Origin: Microcebus murinus
Lineage: Eukaryota > Chordata > Mammalia > Primates > Cheirogaleidae
Direction of reading: 5' to 3'
DNA: 64,000 nt
Assembly: GCF_040939455.1 (NCBI RefSeq)
Contig: NC_134136.1
Span: 105,822,014 to 105,886,013 of the forward strand
The translations under genes were made by a program, and so were the position numbers. The notes under the pieces are model-generated. The model did no database searches, had not been told where the DNA came from, and saw only the letters and a list, made by a program, of their open reading frames with translations. Position 1 is the first letter of the stretch, and each line of letters opens with the position of its first letter. This document shows positions 1 through 11,460 of this stretch, piece after piece.

Positions 1-274
1 TCCCATACTCCAGCCAGCCATGATCCATAAATCCCTAAATTCCAGGTTTATTTACAATAAACAACTTAGCCAGACCAGGTATATCCTAAATAAAAATATT
101 TTATAGATAGGGACATTTAGGTACCTTTCCACTACTTTTAAACTTAAACACTATTAACGAGATTAACAAGGTCTGAGAGGTCATTAACATGTCTATAAGG
201 TGGTCTATTGAGGTCATTCATTCCCCTCACATACCCCAGGGAATGAGTCACAGGCCTGCTGTTAATACCCTTCC

Positions 275-347
275 CTCTGTCTCTCTCTCTCCATATGTAC
301 ATGTACACATACATGTGTGTGTTTATGTATATATAAATATATAAGTA
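275..347. repeat. CT/TG/TA low-complexity DNA
   Basis: A short tctctctctc run is followed by tgtacatgtacacatacatg and tatatataaatatata. Confidence 0.8.
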
Positions 348-466
348 AAATGTTCACAAATGTTTTTTAATTGTAGGCATAAAGATATTTTCACCTTGAA
401 CTTTTGCTGTGCCTGCTCAGCCCCTCCTGCTCCATCTAGGGTTCATTCTTCTCTATTATTTGATAG

Positions 467-805
467 TTTTTGTTTTTGCTTTTGTTTTTTGAGACAGAGT
501 CTTGCTCTGTTGCCCCAGGTAGAGTGCCACGGCATCACCCTAGCTCACAGCAACCTCAGATTTCTGGGCTCAGGGGATCCTCCTGCCTCAGCCTCCCGAG
601 TAGCTGGGACTACAGGCACTTGCTACCATGCCTGGCTAATTTTTTTTTTTTTTTTTGGTTTGGTTGTTTCTATTTTTAGTTGCCTGACTAATTTATTCTA
701 TTTTTAGTAGAGATGAGGTCTCGCTCTTGCTGAGGCTGGTCTCGAACTCCTGACCTCAAGCAATCCTCTCACCTCGGCCTCCCAGAGTACTAGGATTACA
801 GGTGC
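467..805 (-). mobile_element. Alu SINE, strepsirrhine type, 5' truncated
   Basis: The + strand shows a T-rich tail, then gagacagagtcttgctctg, both monomers with an expanded T-rich linker, and ends at ggattacaggtgc. About 18 bp of the Alu 5' end is missing. Flanking copies atttgatag (458-466) and atttgatgg (806-814) look like a target-site duplication (TSD), so the truncation occurred at insertion. Confidence 0.93.
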
Positions 806-1539
806 ATTTGATGGTTTGGGGGCAGCAACATTTCTATAGCAGAAACTGATATAATTAAGAGTGAGGAAAAATAATTGATCTGGCCTTTATTTGATAAAGC
901 ACTTTTATGAGAAGGATGACTTTATTTGTTCTGGAAGGAGGGGGTGGTGTCAAATTCAAGGACATGCATAAGTGTTCCAAAGACTCCTGTAGAGCTGTTC
1001 TAGTACACCTGAGTTGACCATGTCCTACCTTTCAAAAAGACTTACAATTAGAAGTATGAAGAGAAACACATTCTGTGTCATCTATTAGATTACTTGTCTT
1101 GGCCATATTTTCATCTTAGGGAAGCCCAGACAGAAGTGGTGGAATGTGACTCAGAAATCTTTTGCTTTCTCAAGATACACAGACATGGAAAAGTGCTTAT
1201 ATCAGGGCTGACCAGGTTTTTGTTTCATTTTGTTTTTTGTTCCTCTTTATTGCCCAAAACAGCAAAGAGTAACTTATGTCTCTGCACAACAGTAGTGATA
1301 AAATAACTTGTTTGAATAGATAAGGCAAGGAAAAAAAAAAACCGACAATGTGGAGAAGGAATAATAGGGTAGCGTTGGCAATGCCCAAGATGGCAGCCTC
1401 ATAGTGGTGTACTGGACACACTTGGTTATACTAAGGGCCAGTTTTCAACCAACAGTACTAGGAAGTTGAAACAGATAAGAACAACAGCTAAGATGATGAT
1501 GATTTTAAATATCAATTATTTAAATATCAACTCTTATTA

Positions 1540-2035
1540 GAGTGACTTGGGTAAGCCACCAATCTCTTTGAGTCTCAGCTGTTTCTTCTTTATTGGATAA
1601 TAACTGGGGTTGTTATGAAGATTAAATGGGAAGCTACAGATGAAACACTTAGCCTATCATTTTTTTTTTTTTTTTTTTGAGACAGAGTCTCACTTTGTTG
1701 CCCAGGCTAGAGTGAGTGCCATGGCATAAGCCTAGCTCACAGCAACCTCGAACTCCTGGGCTCAAGCAATCCTACTGCCTCAGCCTCCTGAGTAGCTGGA
1801 ACTACAGGCATGCGCCACCATGCCCGGCTAATTTTTTCTCTATATATTAGTTGGCCAATTAATTTATTTCTATTTATAGTAGAGACGGGGTCTCGCTCTT
1901 GCTCAGGCTGGTTTCGAACTCCTGACCTTGAGCAATCTGCCTGCCTCAGCCTCCCAGAGAGCTAGGATTACAGGCGTGAGCCACCGCACCCGGTCTTAGC
2001 CTATCATTTAGCACATAGTAGGCACACCTTAAACT
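1540..2035 (+). mobile_element. MIR SINE split by the Alu at 1663-1994
   Basis: The left part (1540-1662) has the MIR core (gacttgggtaagccac, tctcagctgtttctt, ggttgttatgaagattaaatg). The right part (2010-2035) continues with the 3' end, agcacatagtaggcac. The MIR is therefore older than the Alu. Confidence 0.8.
1663..1994 (-). mobile_element. Alu SINE, lemur type, full length, inserted in a MIR
   Basis: It has a T run, both monomers, and the linker agttggccaattaattt followed by tatagtagagacgg. It is flanked by a perfect 15-bp TSD, cttagcctatcattt, at 1648-1662 and 1995-2009. The flanks together form one MIR. Confidence 0.96.
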
Positions 2036-2496
2036 TTCCTTTCATTTCTGTCTAGGAGATTATATGGACTGTTAACTATGAGATACACCTTTTATAGAAA
2101 GCTTAAGACCATGAAAAAGTGACCAAACCAAAAGGAAAGAAAACAGCAACAACAAAAATTCCTCTAAGACAATAAGTTAAGAATTACACCTTGCACTGAC
2201 TATCTGACATGCGGTGGCTTTGGGGACCTAGATGAATGTGGATAAACTGAGAGAGAAAAACAGAAGAACCAATCGAAAATTCCAGGAAGAACACAAAAGC
2301 TTCTTAGATTTATCCTCCCAGGAGTTAATGATATCACAGAAGACGTGATCATTTGCTGAATGCTGACAGTGGGCCTAAGCCCCTTCTAGTACTTGTTCTT
2401 AGGAGCCTTCCAGTCTGCTGAGAAAAGGAGAGATTTTTTTTTCTATCTCATGCAAGGAATTATACAATGCACTCACAGTATATTTTTTAAAAGAAG

Positions 2497-2532
2497 ACTC
2501 TATCTATCTATACATGAGAGAGAGAGATAGAG

Positions 2533-2574
<42 letters not shown>
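2497..2574. repeat. (CTAT)n then (GA)n simple repeat
   Basis: Short CTAT repeats are followed by interrupted GA and a pure (GA)19 at about 2536-2573. Confidence 0.95.
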
Positions 2575-2577
<3 letters not shown>

Positions 2578-3769
2578 ATGTTAACATTCTTCCCCAAAGA
2601 AGTATTTAATTCTCTCTCCCTGTGCCCTACTCCACCACCCTATGCCCTGGAATGAGGGAGGGGAAGACTGAATGGGATTTGGAGTTTTCCCGCTGAGAAA
2701 GGGACATTTTCCACAACTAGGTCAGTGTTCAAAAGACTAAGGATCTAAGGAAATTATCCAAAGGGGAGAGGCAGTTCAGGGTTATTAAGTTATTTTAAAA
2801 TGTCTGGGCTGCTGCTCCTGACCTTTGTGAAAGGATCAGGATGCTACTTCCCAGGGGACAGGATAAAAAGCAATTAGAGAAGCCTAGGAGAGGCTCAGGA
2901 ATGTTTGGGAATTCACACATACCCTAAATTATGTGGGAACTCTAAGAATGAAAATAAACTAATTTGATCAGGGACATATTTGGATCCTAGAAAATATCCT
3001 AAATATGTCGCTCGTACTGGCTATATCTCTATGAGTGTTTTCCTAAAAACCCAACACTCGATATCTACTAGAGGTCAATTAGACTTCAATCCAGTTTCAG
3101 AAGAGAGAAAGAAAGCCAATTAACATTTTCTTAAGTGATTACTTATGTGCCATAAAGTTGAATGGATGTCAGGATAAGTAAATTATTCAAATAAGAGAGT
3201 CAGATTATGATAAATCTGGGTTTCGAATGCAGATTTATTTAATGCCTCTACTGTATTTTTTTTTTACCACATGATTATAAAAGTTAGGAAAATAAAATGG
3301 AGGAATAGCTGAAATAATTTACTCCTTTTCTTTTGAAAAAATAGACTTGAATATGTACTATGCTCATTCTCATGTTCCCAAAAGTGCCACAAATGAGGCA
3401 GGGGACACCTATGCTATACCATATGTATTATAATAGAAGTGGGGTGTTTTTTTTTTGCTTGTAAACAACATATTTTAGCTGGCACATATATACGTACATG
3501 TATATATGTTGCCACCCTTCAGCATTCTATATAACATATAGAATATTACATTTTTTTATAAAATAAAATTTTATCATCTATGACATTCTCTTAAGACTCA
3601 GTGGGTAATAGATCCCAGTCCAAAAAGTAAGTTCTATTCACAATGCTCAGTGAAACACAGTGGTTGATCAATTTAAAGTTCTATTGACCACTGGAAAACC
3701 AGAATAAGTCTCATGAACGATATTTAGGAAAAACAAAGACCCAGTTCTACTGAAACAAAGAAAGCCAGA

Positions 3770-3915
3770 GTTCAGAGTTGTCTCAGGCATTATCGAGTTT
3801 GACCTCCTCATTGTAAAGCAGGAAACTTAGCCCTAGATGGGCTAAGTTATACCCCTAATCATATTGTTACATAAAGACAGAACTGAATCTAGAACTTAGG
3901 TTTTGGTGTGTACCA
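3770..3915 (-). mobile_element. MIR-type SINE remnant
   Basis: The + strand shows attatcgagtttgacctcct, cattgtaaagcaggaaactt and agacagaactgaatctagaa. It is diverged. Confidence 0.6.
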
Positions 3916-4086
3916 TTGAGACATGCATGCTAAGGATTGTCTCTTAGGCACCAAACTGTAGAGGATATGAGAAACTCTATCACAGACTCAGCATACTTTC
4001 TAACATTAAAGTTGATGTCCAGAGGATATGAGAGATGTATTTGAGTGGTAAATCTAAAGTGACACACAGACACTAGAAGATTTTTT

Positions 4087-4388
4087 TTTTTTTTTTGAGA
4101 CAGGGTCTCACCCTGTTTGTTGCCCAGGCTAGAGTGCAGTGGCACCATCATATCTCACTGCAAACTCAAACTCCTGGGCTCAGGTGATGCTCCCACCTCA
4201 GCCTTCTAAGTAGTTGAGACTACAGGTGTGTACCACCATGCCCGGCTAATTTTTGTATTTTTTTCTTTTTGTAGTGACAGCGTTCTTGCTATTGCCCAGG
4301 CTGGTTTCAAACTCCTGGCCTCAAGCAATCCTCCTGCCTCAGCCTCCCAAAGTGCTGGGATTAGAGGCATGAGCCACCACGCTTAGTG
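4087..4388 (-). mobile_element. Alu SINE, old AluJ-like
   Basis: It is a complete dimer without the lemur linker; the linker reads taatttttgtattttttt as in ancestral AluJ. TSD copies of ctagaagattttt lie at 4073-4086 and 4389-4402. It is more diverged than the lemur-type copies. Confidence 0.92.
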
Positions 4389-4449
4389 CTAGAAGATTTT
4401 TTGGAGGTAAACAGAGTTAGGAGACTGAAAAGCACATAGAATTACTGAT

Positions 4450-4560
4450 CTGTGTTCATTCATTCATCCATTCAAATCTTTACTGAGCACCTGTTACCTG
4501 TGAGGCACTATGCTATAAAAAGAGATACAAAATTTATCCCCATGTGGTCTGTTATTTCAG
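4450..4560 (-). mobile_element. L2 LINE 3' end
   Basis: The + strand shows cattcattcatccattcaaa, tactgagcacctgttacctg and tgaggcactatgctataaaa, the reverse of the L2 3' end. Confidence 0.72.
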
Positions 4561-5214
4561 TCAAGATTATACTAACCAGTTTATGAAACTACAAAGAAGA
4601 ATGTGAGATTTGTTTTCTAATGAACCTATGAGATACAGACAACACCAACATTTACATTTCCCAACAAGGTCTACAAAACCAAAGGCTAGACTTAGTACTC
4701 TGCATAACACTATGGCATCCCTTTCACTCTCTTTCAGTTAGTATCTTAACCTGAGTTGTTTTCATGATTATATTATCAATTATGCATTACTGACTATTCC
4801 TTCATTGTGGTTCCAGAGCTTAATGAGACTCAGCTAATTTGACCTTTAGAACCATCAAACTGTGGAGAAGAAAGCACAGCAGAGAAGATTGACCTCTGGG
4901 TTATCTTTGTGTACTAAAGCCTTTTGAAAAGTCAGAGCACCAGGCTTTTGGCAGTGATTTCAAAAATTTAATTACCCAGAGATATTCACCAGCATCCTCA
5001 AAGACTGACAGCTCAAATTAGACAGCTGATTCTCTGTTACATCTACTTCCTATCATCAATGGTGCTAAATGGTTAAGTAAAAGGTTTAATATTATTTGTC
5101 CTTTCTATCCTGATAAGATTGATGGTGCAATAAGAATCCTCAAGGGCGATATGAAGATTCATTTTCACTTCTCTGGAAAACTGTCACAAACAATTTCTAT
5201 TTCAAAGTCAACAT

Positions 5215-5392
5215 TCATAAAATCAGAGAATGTCAGGTCTGGAAATGACCTGTGAAATCAGGTGATTCAGCTTCCTTAAATGACAAAAAAGAAACTGAGG
5301 TCTATAGAAGATGAGTGATTCACCATTGGTCAGATAGCTAGTTGACAGCAAAGTGGACCTAGATTTCAAGTCTTCTGATGCCTGGTCTATTT
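5215..5392 (-). mobile_element. MIR3-like SINE
   Basis: The + strand shows cataaaatcagagaatgtca, tctggaaatgacctgtgaaa, agatgagtgattcaccattg and tcagatagctagttgacagc. Confidence 0.7.
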
Positions 5393-5886
5393 AAAATTTC
5401 TACTATTTAATATTGTCTTGTCAGCTGCTAAAAGGTATATTTTTTAAGGGACATATACATGAGAAGGAACTTACCAGATATAGCAGAAAATTATATGCTA
5501 CATGATGTGCTCATCTCCTATGAAAAACTATACCAAAATTCAACCAATTTTTAAAGTGAATATCAAAGACTGGTATCATTCTCAGACTAGTAAAGTATCA
5601 GAAATAAGAAATGGGGGAATGTTTTCTAAGTCAGATACCACAATCCAGTGTTCTTTATAATAAGAACTCATCTCATTGTCAGAAGATGCATATGCTGAAA
5701 ACCAGCCAACACAGAGATTCTTAGCATGTTGATTTCTATTAAAGCTAAGAAATAGCTCTGTATATAAATATAGGTACTGAAATAACAATCAATAATTCAA
5801 AGGAACAAATCAACCAACCAAAACTTGAATTAGAGCAAATCCTGGCACAAATAGGAGCTGGAGCAAGAATGAGGGCAAGATATGTT

Positions 5887-6155
5887 TTAACACATTGACT
5901 GCCACACTCGAAAAACACTCCCCCTCCCAGGCACCACAATGTTTTATTATAAAAATGGAATAAAAACAAAATGATCCTTTCTAATTTCATGGAAAATTTT
6001 TTATTTATTGTTTTCTGTGTGTGAGTTATATGCACCTTTAAAAATAGTTCACATGGCTCAAGTAAAGAGACATGTGAGTTACATATGCTTCACGAGGCCC
6101 TGGGCTCAAAACTAGCATGAGTTAAATACAGCTCACATGGCAGTTAATGTGTTAA
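5887..6155. mobile_element. piggyBac-like miniature transposon (non-autonomous)
   Basis: A 261-bp element (5891-6151) is flanked by TTAA at 5887-5890 and 6152-6155, the target site of piggyBac elements. Termini cacattgactgccac (5891-5905) and the reverse complement of the other end, cacattaactgccat, match at 13 of 15 bases. Subterminal copies of (g)ttcacatggc / gctcacatggc and tgagttata / tgagttaca / tgagttaaa lie in the right half. There is no reading frame for a transposase. The family is not one I know from human. Confidence 0.72.
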
Positions 6156-7235
6156 ATATGGGAAATATTTGGAATCTGAAAAATTTCCCAGAAGACAGCA
6201 ATAGAGGCAATATAGTATGGGGGGCGGGCGGTAGTGTCAAGATTCAGAAGCTATTGGCGTTAGGGAACACTGGTACTAAAAGTCAGAGCAAGATCCATGA
6301 GTTCAAACCAGAATGTAGACCAACCAACAGGATACAGAAGGACAGAAATACCAAAAGGTAAGTCTAAACAGATGGCTGCAATTCCATGCAGAGAGTCAAA
6401 TATTCATTCTGGTAGAGCTATAGGAACAGTAGACTGTAATAAGACAGGAGAGTTGGAACCCAAACCAGCAATTTTGTCAGCAGACATAACAAAAGTAATA
6501 AGAAATGTTGACTGAAGCAACTGTTAACTTCATCCAGGAAGGTTTTATATCACATTTTGCTAAGCAGGAACCACCAGAAAGTTATGAGCAACTCAGATAC
6601 AATAAATGGCCGTGGAAACACGCCTGGGATTGAGAGTAGAGAAAAAGGTAGATCAAAGTCATCAGGCAACATATATAGCAATGTATATACAACATCCAAA
6701 ATAACTAGCAGGAAAAGATAGACACTTCTTTGGACATGAAGTTGCTTCTAGAGCATTGCACATAAAGAAAAGCTAAACAGTTAGCAGGTTCCCCAGAACC
6801 CCATTTTTCACTCTTCTGTAAAGTGCTTCAGAGATATTTAGAAAGGGAACTTGACAAAATGCATCATTGCTGATCAAGTCAGCATGTTTATTACAGAGTT
6901 TCATTAGTGAATTCCTCCCAATATTTAGCAACCACAGCGTCTTTGAAGGAGGAAAGGACCAACTTGTCTAAAAATCAAATCCCTCCTAAGGGACAGCTGG
7001 CAGAAATAACAAGGTCAAGCACGTTAGCTGGTATTACAGAAAAATAGCAGAAAACCAACATTCAGCTGGAACTAATATATGTAGAACAGGTTATGACCCC
7101 AATTGGTTTCTCCAATTTCTGTACCAATGGGAGACAGCAAATAGCATTTACTTTCTTCTTGAGTGAATGGAGACTAGAGACAATGCTAACAGATTTCATA
7201 ACCAATATTTGGGCTGTTCTAGTTATGACATCCCA

Positions 7236-7560
7236 AGAAAGATATAACAGAGCTGGAAAAGATCCAGGGAAAAACAACTAAGATAATCAAGAGGAAAGCT
7301 TATCTTTCAGTCAAGGACAGAGTGAAAGACTAAAAAGGATTAGAGTTTCTCATACTGGGAAGATGAAAATTAAAAAGCCTTAGTGGGGGGGATGTGAGGT
7401 TAAAGTCAACTCTGGGTAAATATAAATGTGTTTACTGAATTCCAAAGCATTTAATTGGGGTCATTCCTTGAGGTTAAAGGATGCAGATTAAAGAGAAATT
7501 AAAACATTCCTTTATTTATATAGAAGTCAGTACATTTATGGAATGTATTCTTGAGACAAG
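7236..7560 (+). mobile_element. Possible CR1/L3-like LINE fragment
   Basis: gctggaaaagatccagggaa, aaacaactaagataatcaag and aggaaagcttatct recall the plus-strand form of the CR1-like repeat. Only this short block is convincing. Confidence 0.35.
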
Positions 7561-9298
7561 GCTGAGATGGGGAATGGGAAAGGTTTAAGACACCACTGGA
7601 TAAACTCACTGCCAGTTGATTTACAATGTATTATTAAGAAGTGATCATGATGGATCCTAATTTTTTAGGTGAAATTTACTAGGTTAACTGACAAAGCAAC
7701 TATTGGTATCTTCATCTGGGACAGAGTTGTGTGCTAGTTGCCCTGTGTTCTGACCCAGTGTCACATTTCTTATGCTCTTATTATGACATCTATGCTGGAA
7801 CATCCTGCATGCAAGTTTGGGATTCCTAAATTCTTTTGACAGTCTAGAACACAGAAGAATAATTTTCAAACTCATTAAGAAAGCAAGAGAGTCCCAGCTC
7901 TTGGCTCTGTTTGGTTTACCCATATGGGAGTATGCAACATAAAAAGGTGAAAGAAATCCTAACAGAATGCAGCAGCTGGTTAAAGGCTATTATATTGAAA
8001 TTTTCATGAGTTTGACAGTAGGCCAAAAAACTACAAAATGGCAGAGAGTAGAAAAGGCAGTTGTAACAGGTTGAACATTGTTGGTGATTATTTTTTCAGT
8101 GGCAATGAAAGCTGTAATCAAATAACCTGAAAGAGATGCTGGCAGAATAAGAGAGCCCCAAGGGAGAGGGAATATGAAAACTGTAACAATGATGTATGCT
8201 CTGGCCTAATAAACTAGACAAACATGTAGTTCGAAGTATCAAAATCAAGGTTCTTAGCACTTTATGAAACGCTGATGTCAGGACACAGGCATAAACACTG
8301 CCTGATTTGCAATCTAGAGCAAAAGATGTTGTTAATGACTTAAAACCTCAAAGATGAGTGCACAACTCAATAACCCAACTAGGAATGTGCTATTGGTATA
8401 GAAACCTCTTGTTATTTGGAGGATCACTTTATCCCAGCATTGAAAAGGAAAAATTATAAAGCATTAAAAAAAATAGCCAGAGAAGACACCTGGTTTCACA
8501 GCTGGGCATGTATGGTAAAAACTCTTGAATGGAAGTCAATACAAACAAGACAAGAAAGAGGAAAAATGGAGACTGGTTGAAACAATGTCATTGTAAGCTT
8601 ATTTTTATCATTATTTTTGGACCAATATAGCATCTCAGGTTATGAATGGCATTAGCCAGTGCACGAACTCCACTGATCCTTGTGCATCAAATTAATTTGC
8701 TTTAAGTAGAATATTTAAGATAATAGTAATGGATAAAAATAAAACACAATGGCATTAATAATCTGCTTACTGACAATGTATATTTTATGAACATGTGTTC
8801 TCCCTATATTATATACAATGTTTAAAATTTTAGATTTATATTTGAGAAATTATATAATCCCTATTTCAAAATAGGTTATAATTATAGAGTGAACTATTCT
8901 CCATAAAACTTCAGAGATATCTTTGAGAAATTATATAATTCCTCATTCTAAGGAACTTATCACTTCAGAATCTTTTAAGGTCTCCATACTCACCTTTCTA
9001 CTAATGTTTCTCATCTATTATTCTATATCTGTTATTGTTGGCCCAGAAAGAATAATAGTCCTAAATTATACACCAAAATTTGAGCTCTTTAAAGATGTGC
9101 CTAGAAAAATGGAGTGAATTGAGAGGGCATATCTGAAGCTAATTAAATAGTGGAAAAATAAAATTCCTATATATTTTTTTAAAAAATTTATGTTAGGTTA
9201 ATAATTAAAATAATGAATTTAAACAATAAAAACATTCTTGAGCAAAAGCTGAGATCTTAGGTTTTTGAGTTTGGACAAAACCATTGAATGAGCCACAC

Positions 9299-9480
9299 TC
9301 ATTGATTCTTAGAGCTAAAAAGAACCTTAGATATCATCTAGTCCAAGTCTTTATTTCATAAGTGATAAACCAAGGTTTTGATAGGTTAAGTGACTTGCTC
9401 AAGGCCACAAATCATTTAATGACAGAGTCAGGACTAGAATTCAAGTATTTTTGTTCACAGATCTGTTCCCTTACTAATAC
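9299..9480 (-). mobile_element. MIR3-like SINE
   Basis: The + strand shows ccttagatatcatctagtcc, aagtgacttgctcaaggcca and gacagagtcaggactagaat, in MIR3 order. Confidence 0.78.
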
Positions 9481-11340
9481 TACCATGATGAACTTCAAGT
9501 ACATGAAGGAGCATTGGACAAATAGAATATGTAGCTACTCTCTAATTCCACTGAGGAGAAGCAAGAGATTAATTCATGGGGGAAAGGGGTGGGAATTACA
9601 GCTTTTCTGCAATTTGTCTCATTTTTATTTTTTGGACTGAATTCATTTCCATTCTCCCAGCAACATACATGATATTACATCTCTTGTAGCAGATAGAATA
9701 TCATAGAGACGAAGATGAATATTTAGAGAAAAACAATGGGACTGAGGGATTCAGGGAATCCGTGTGAGACACCATAACAGCCCCAAACAGGTAGTAATTT
9801 GGAGAATAATGGCTTAAAGGTGTCTTGGATTCTTAAGTGGCCCTAAAACTTCATCTACAAAAGGAGAAAAAGAATCTTTATTTCACCTCATAAAAGAATT
9901 GGATAAATCATGAGTTTTGTAAGTGGGTTGAGAAAGTAGCAGATCTCAAATATCTTAGAAATCAACATTTGTGATGACAAAGACACTAATGTAGAAAATC
10001 ACTGTGAAGACTTTGAATAAAATAGTTCCATAAAACATACAGTGGATGTAAAGCAATAGTGCATGTCTAAATCAATATATTATTTAATAAAACATGTGAT
10101 TGAAATAGGTAATTAAAACATGTAATTTAGAGTGACTAAGTTAATGAATTAAATATAAAAAAACAATAAAATTAAATTAAAAAATGAGAAAGTTAAAAAA
10201 GCAGGATCAAAGAATGTGAAGGAAGAAGTTTTAAAGTTAAGAGATATGTCATCTGGAAAAATTTAATAAGACAAAGGGTAAACCATTTCCTAAAGGATAT
10301 ATCTCGTCTTGAAGAGCCAAAAGACTCCCTTTATCCCCATTCTTCTGAGCTAACAAAATAGAGGCATGAAATCAAATTTCTTAGAACTGAAGTAATGAAG
10401 ATCTAGGACTGCTGTTATTGCTTTAGAGCTGAATTAAGAAGAATTGATGGGTAATGGAAGAATAAAAACAGACTCAATAAAAGATGACAGGCTGAAAAAA
10501 TGGGAAAACATTTAATATTTTTAGTTACACTCATGACAGAATCAAGTTCAAAGTATTCAGTTGGTATTAAAGACTATTTCACAAACCAGATCAATTTTAA
10601 TTGTTGTCTAGGTAGCTAATTCAAAGTTAAATTTAAATGTGACTCTACTGCACGATTGATGAAAGACTGTTAAGGTATAATAATCACTCAATATCCTCTC
10701 TCTTCTTTCTTCCATGTTGACCCAATGTATCATAATTTATATTTCTTACAACATCCTTCAGAAGGTGCCTGAAAGCACCTATATTCCTTGGACTAGCACA
10801 AATGGTCCAAGAAAACAGTACCATTCTGTTATTGTTAGGTGAGAAATACTGAGTGCTATGTTACAAGAATGAACAACTCAGCTCCACAAACCCGGGACTG
10901 CTGCTTTCTGCCTTTTGGATATATGAAGTATTCATTCACCTAAAACAGTTTGTATACATATAACTGCAGAAATCTTCCATCTTTGTCTGAAGAAGAAATG
11001 TGGGAAAAGCCCTAGATAAATGAAATTGTTCTTGCACATATTCACTCCCACTATCAATAATATTATCTGGATCTGTATGTTCTACTGAGAAAAATCTGCC
11101 CCCCCATCACAAAACACACCATATATGCTGAATTAAAATGAAATTTTCTTAAAAGCAGTTCCCTATTGCATCAGCAAATTTACGATGGTAATTTTAGCAT
11201 GAGTTTACTATCCAAGATTCCTCAGGAAAGAAAGAAATAGATATTGTAGGCCAGGTTGATGTCACATTTTAAAAATAAATTCATTTGTGAATATACAGAT
11301 TAGTCACAATAAATGCTCCTTTAAGAATGTAATTCTTCCA

Positions 11341-11346
11341 ACTTAC
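11341..11346 (-). promoter_or_regulatory. DMD: 5' splice site of exon 62
   Basis: The minus strand reads ATCAA|GTAAGT. It is a consensus intronic donor with a non-G base at the last exon position. Confidence 0.93.
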
Positions 11347-11407
11347 TTGATATAGTAGGGCACTTTGTTTGGTGAGATGGCTCTCTCCCAGGGACCCTGG
11401 ACAGAAG
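11347..11407 (-). CDS. DMD: Dystrophin exon 62 (61 bp), first half of the WW domain
   Basis: On the minus strand, after CAG, the exon begins CTTCTGTCC. The last A of exon 61 completes an ACT codon, and the reading continues TSVQGPWERAISPNKVPYYI, then the first two bases of an Asn codon. This contains the first conserved Trp of the WW domain (PWERA) and the YY pair of its second strand. The WW domain with the following EF hands binds the PPxY tail of beta-dystroglycan. The exon is 61 bp, as in human exon 62, and ends in phase 2 before GTAAGT. The rest of the WW domain (exon 63) would lie before position 1, outside the window. No disabling change is seen. Confidence 0.97.
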
Positions 11408-11460
11408 CTGAAAAGAGGGCGGGGAGAGAAAGAAAGAAAGGAGAGGAGGTCAAATTCACT
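11408..11460 (-). promoter_or_regulatory. DMD: 3' splice site, pyrimidine tract and candidate branch point of exon 62
   Basis: On the minus strand the intron ends in an unusually long pyrimidine tract of about 36 nt, made of CTTT and CTCC units, and closes with TTTTCAG next to the exon. A TTGAC motif fits the yUnAy branch-point consensus. Its A pairs with position 11450, 43 nt from the exon. The splice-site assignment is firm; the branch point is inferred. Confidence 0.85.

Larger units (their letters stand above)
1..11346 (-). other. DMD: DMD intron 62, proximal 11.3 kb (incomplete)
   Basis: This is intron downstream of exon 62 in the gene's direction; exon 63 lies outside. Besides the repeats listed separately, I recognise nothing in 1-457, 815-1539, 2036-2496, 2575-3769, 4560-5214, 6156-7235, 7560-9298 and 9480-11340. 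These are AT-rich, CpG-poor and without conserved reading frames. The Dp71 promoter and first exon belong to this intron in human, but no CpG-rich stretch is seen here. It is presumably further away, nearer exon 63. Confidence 0.9.

Noticed and set aside
360..707. 115-aa open frame
   Set aside because: It is mostly translated Alu sequence and has no protein-family resemblance beyond Alu.
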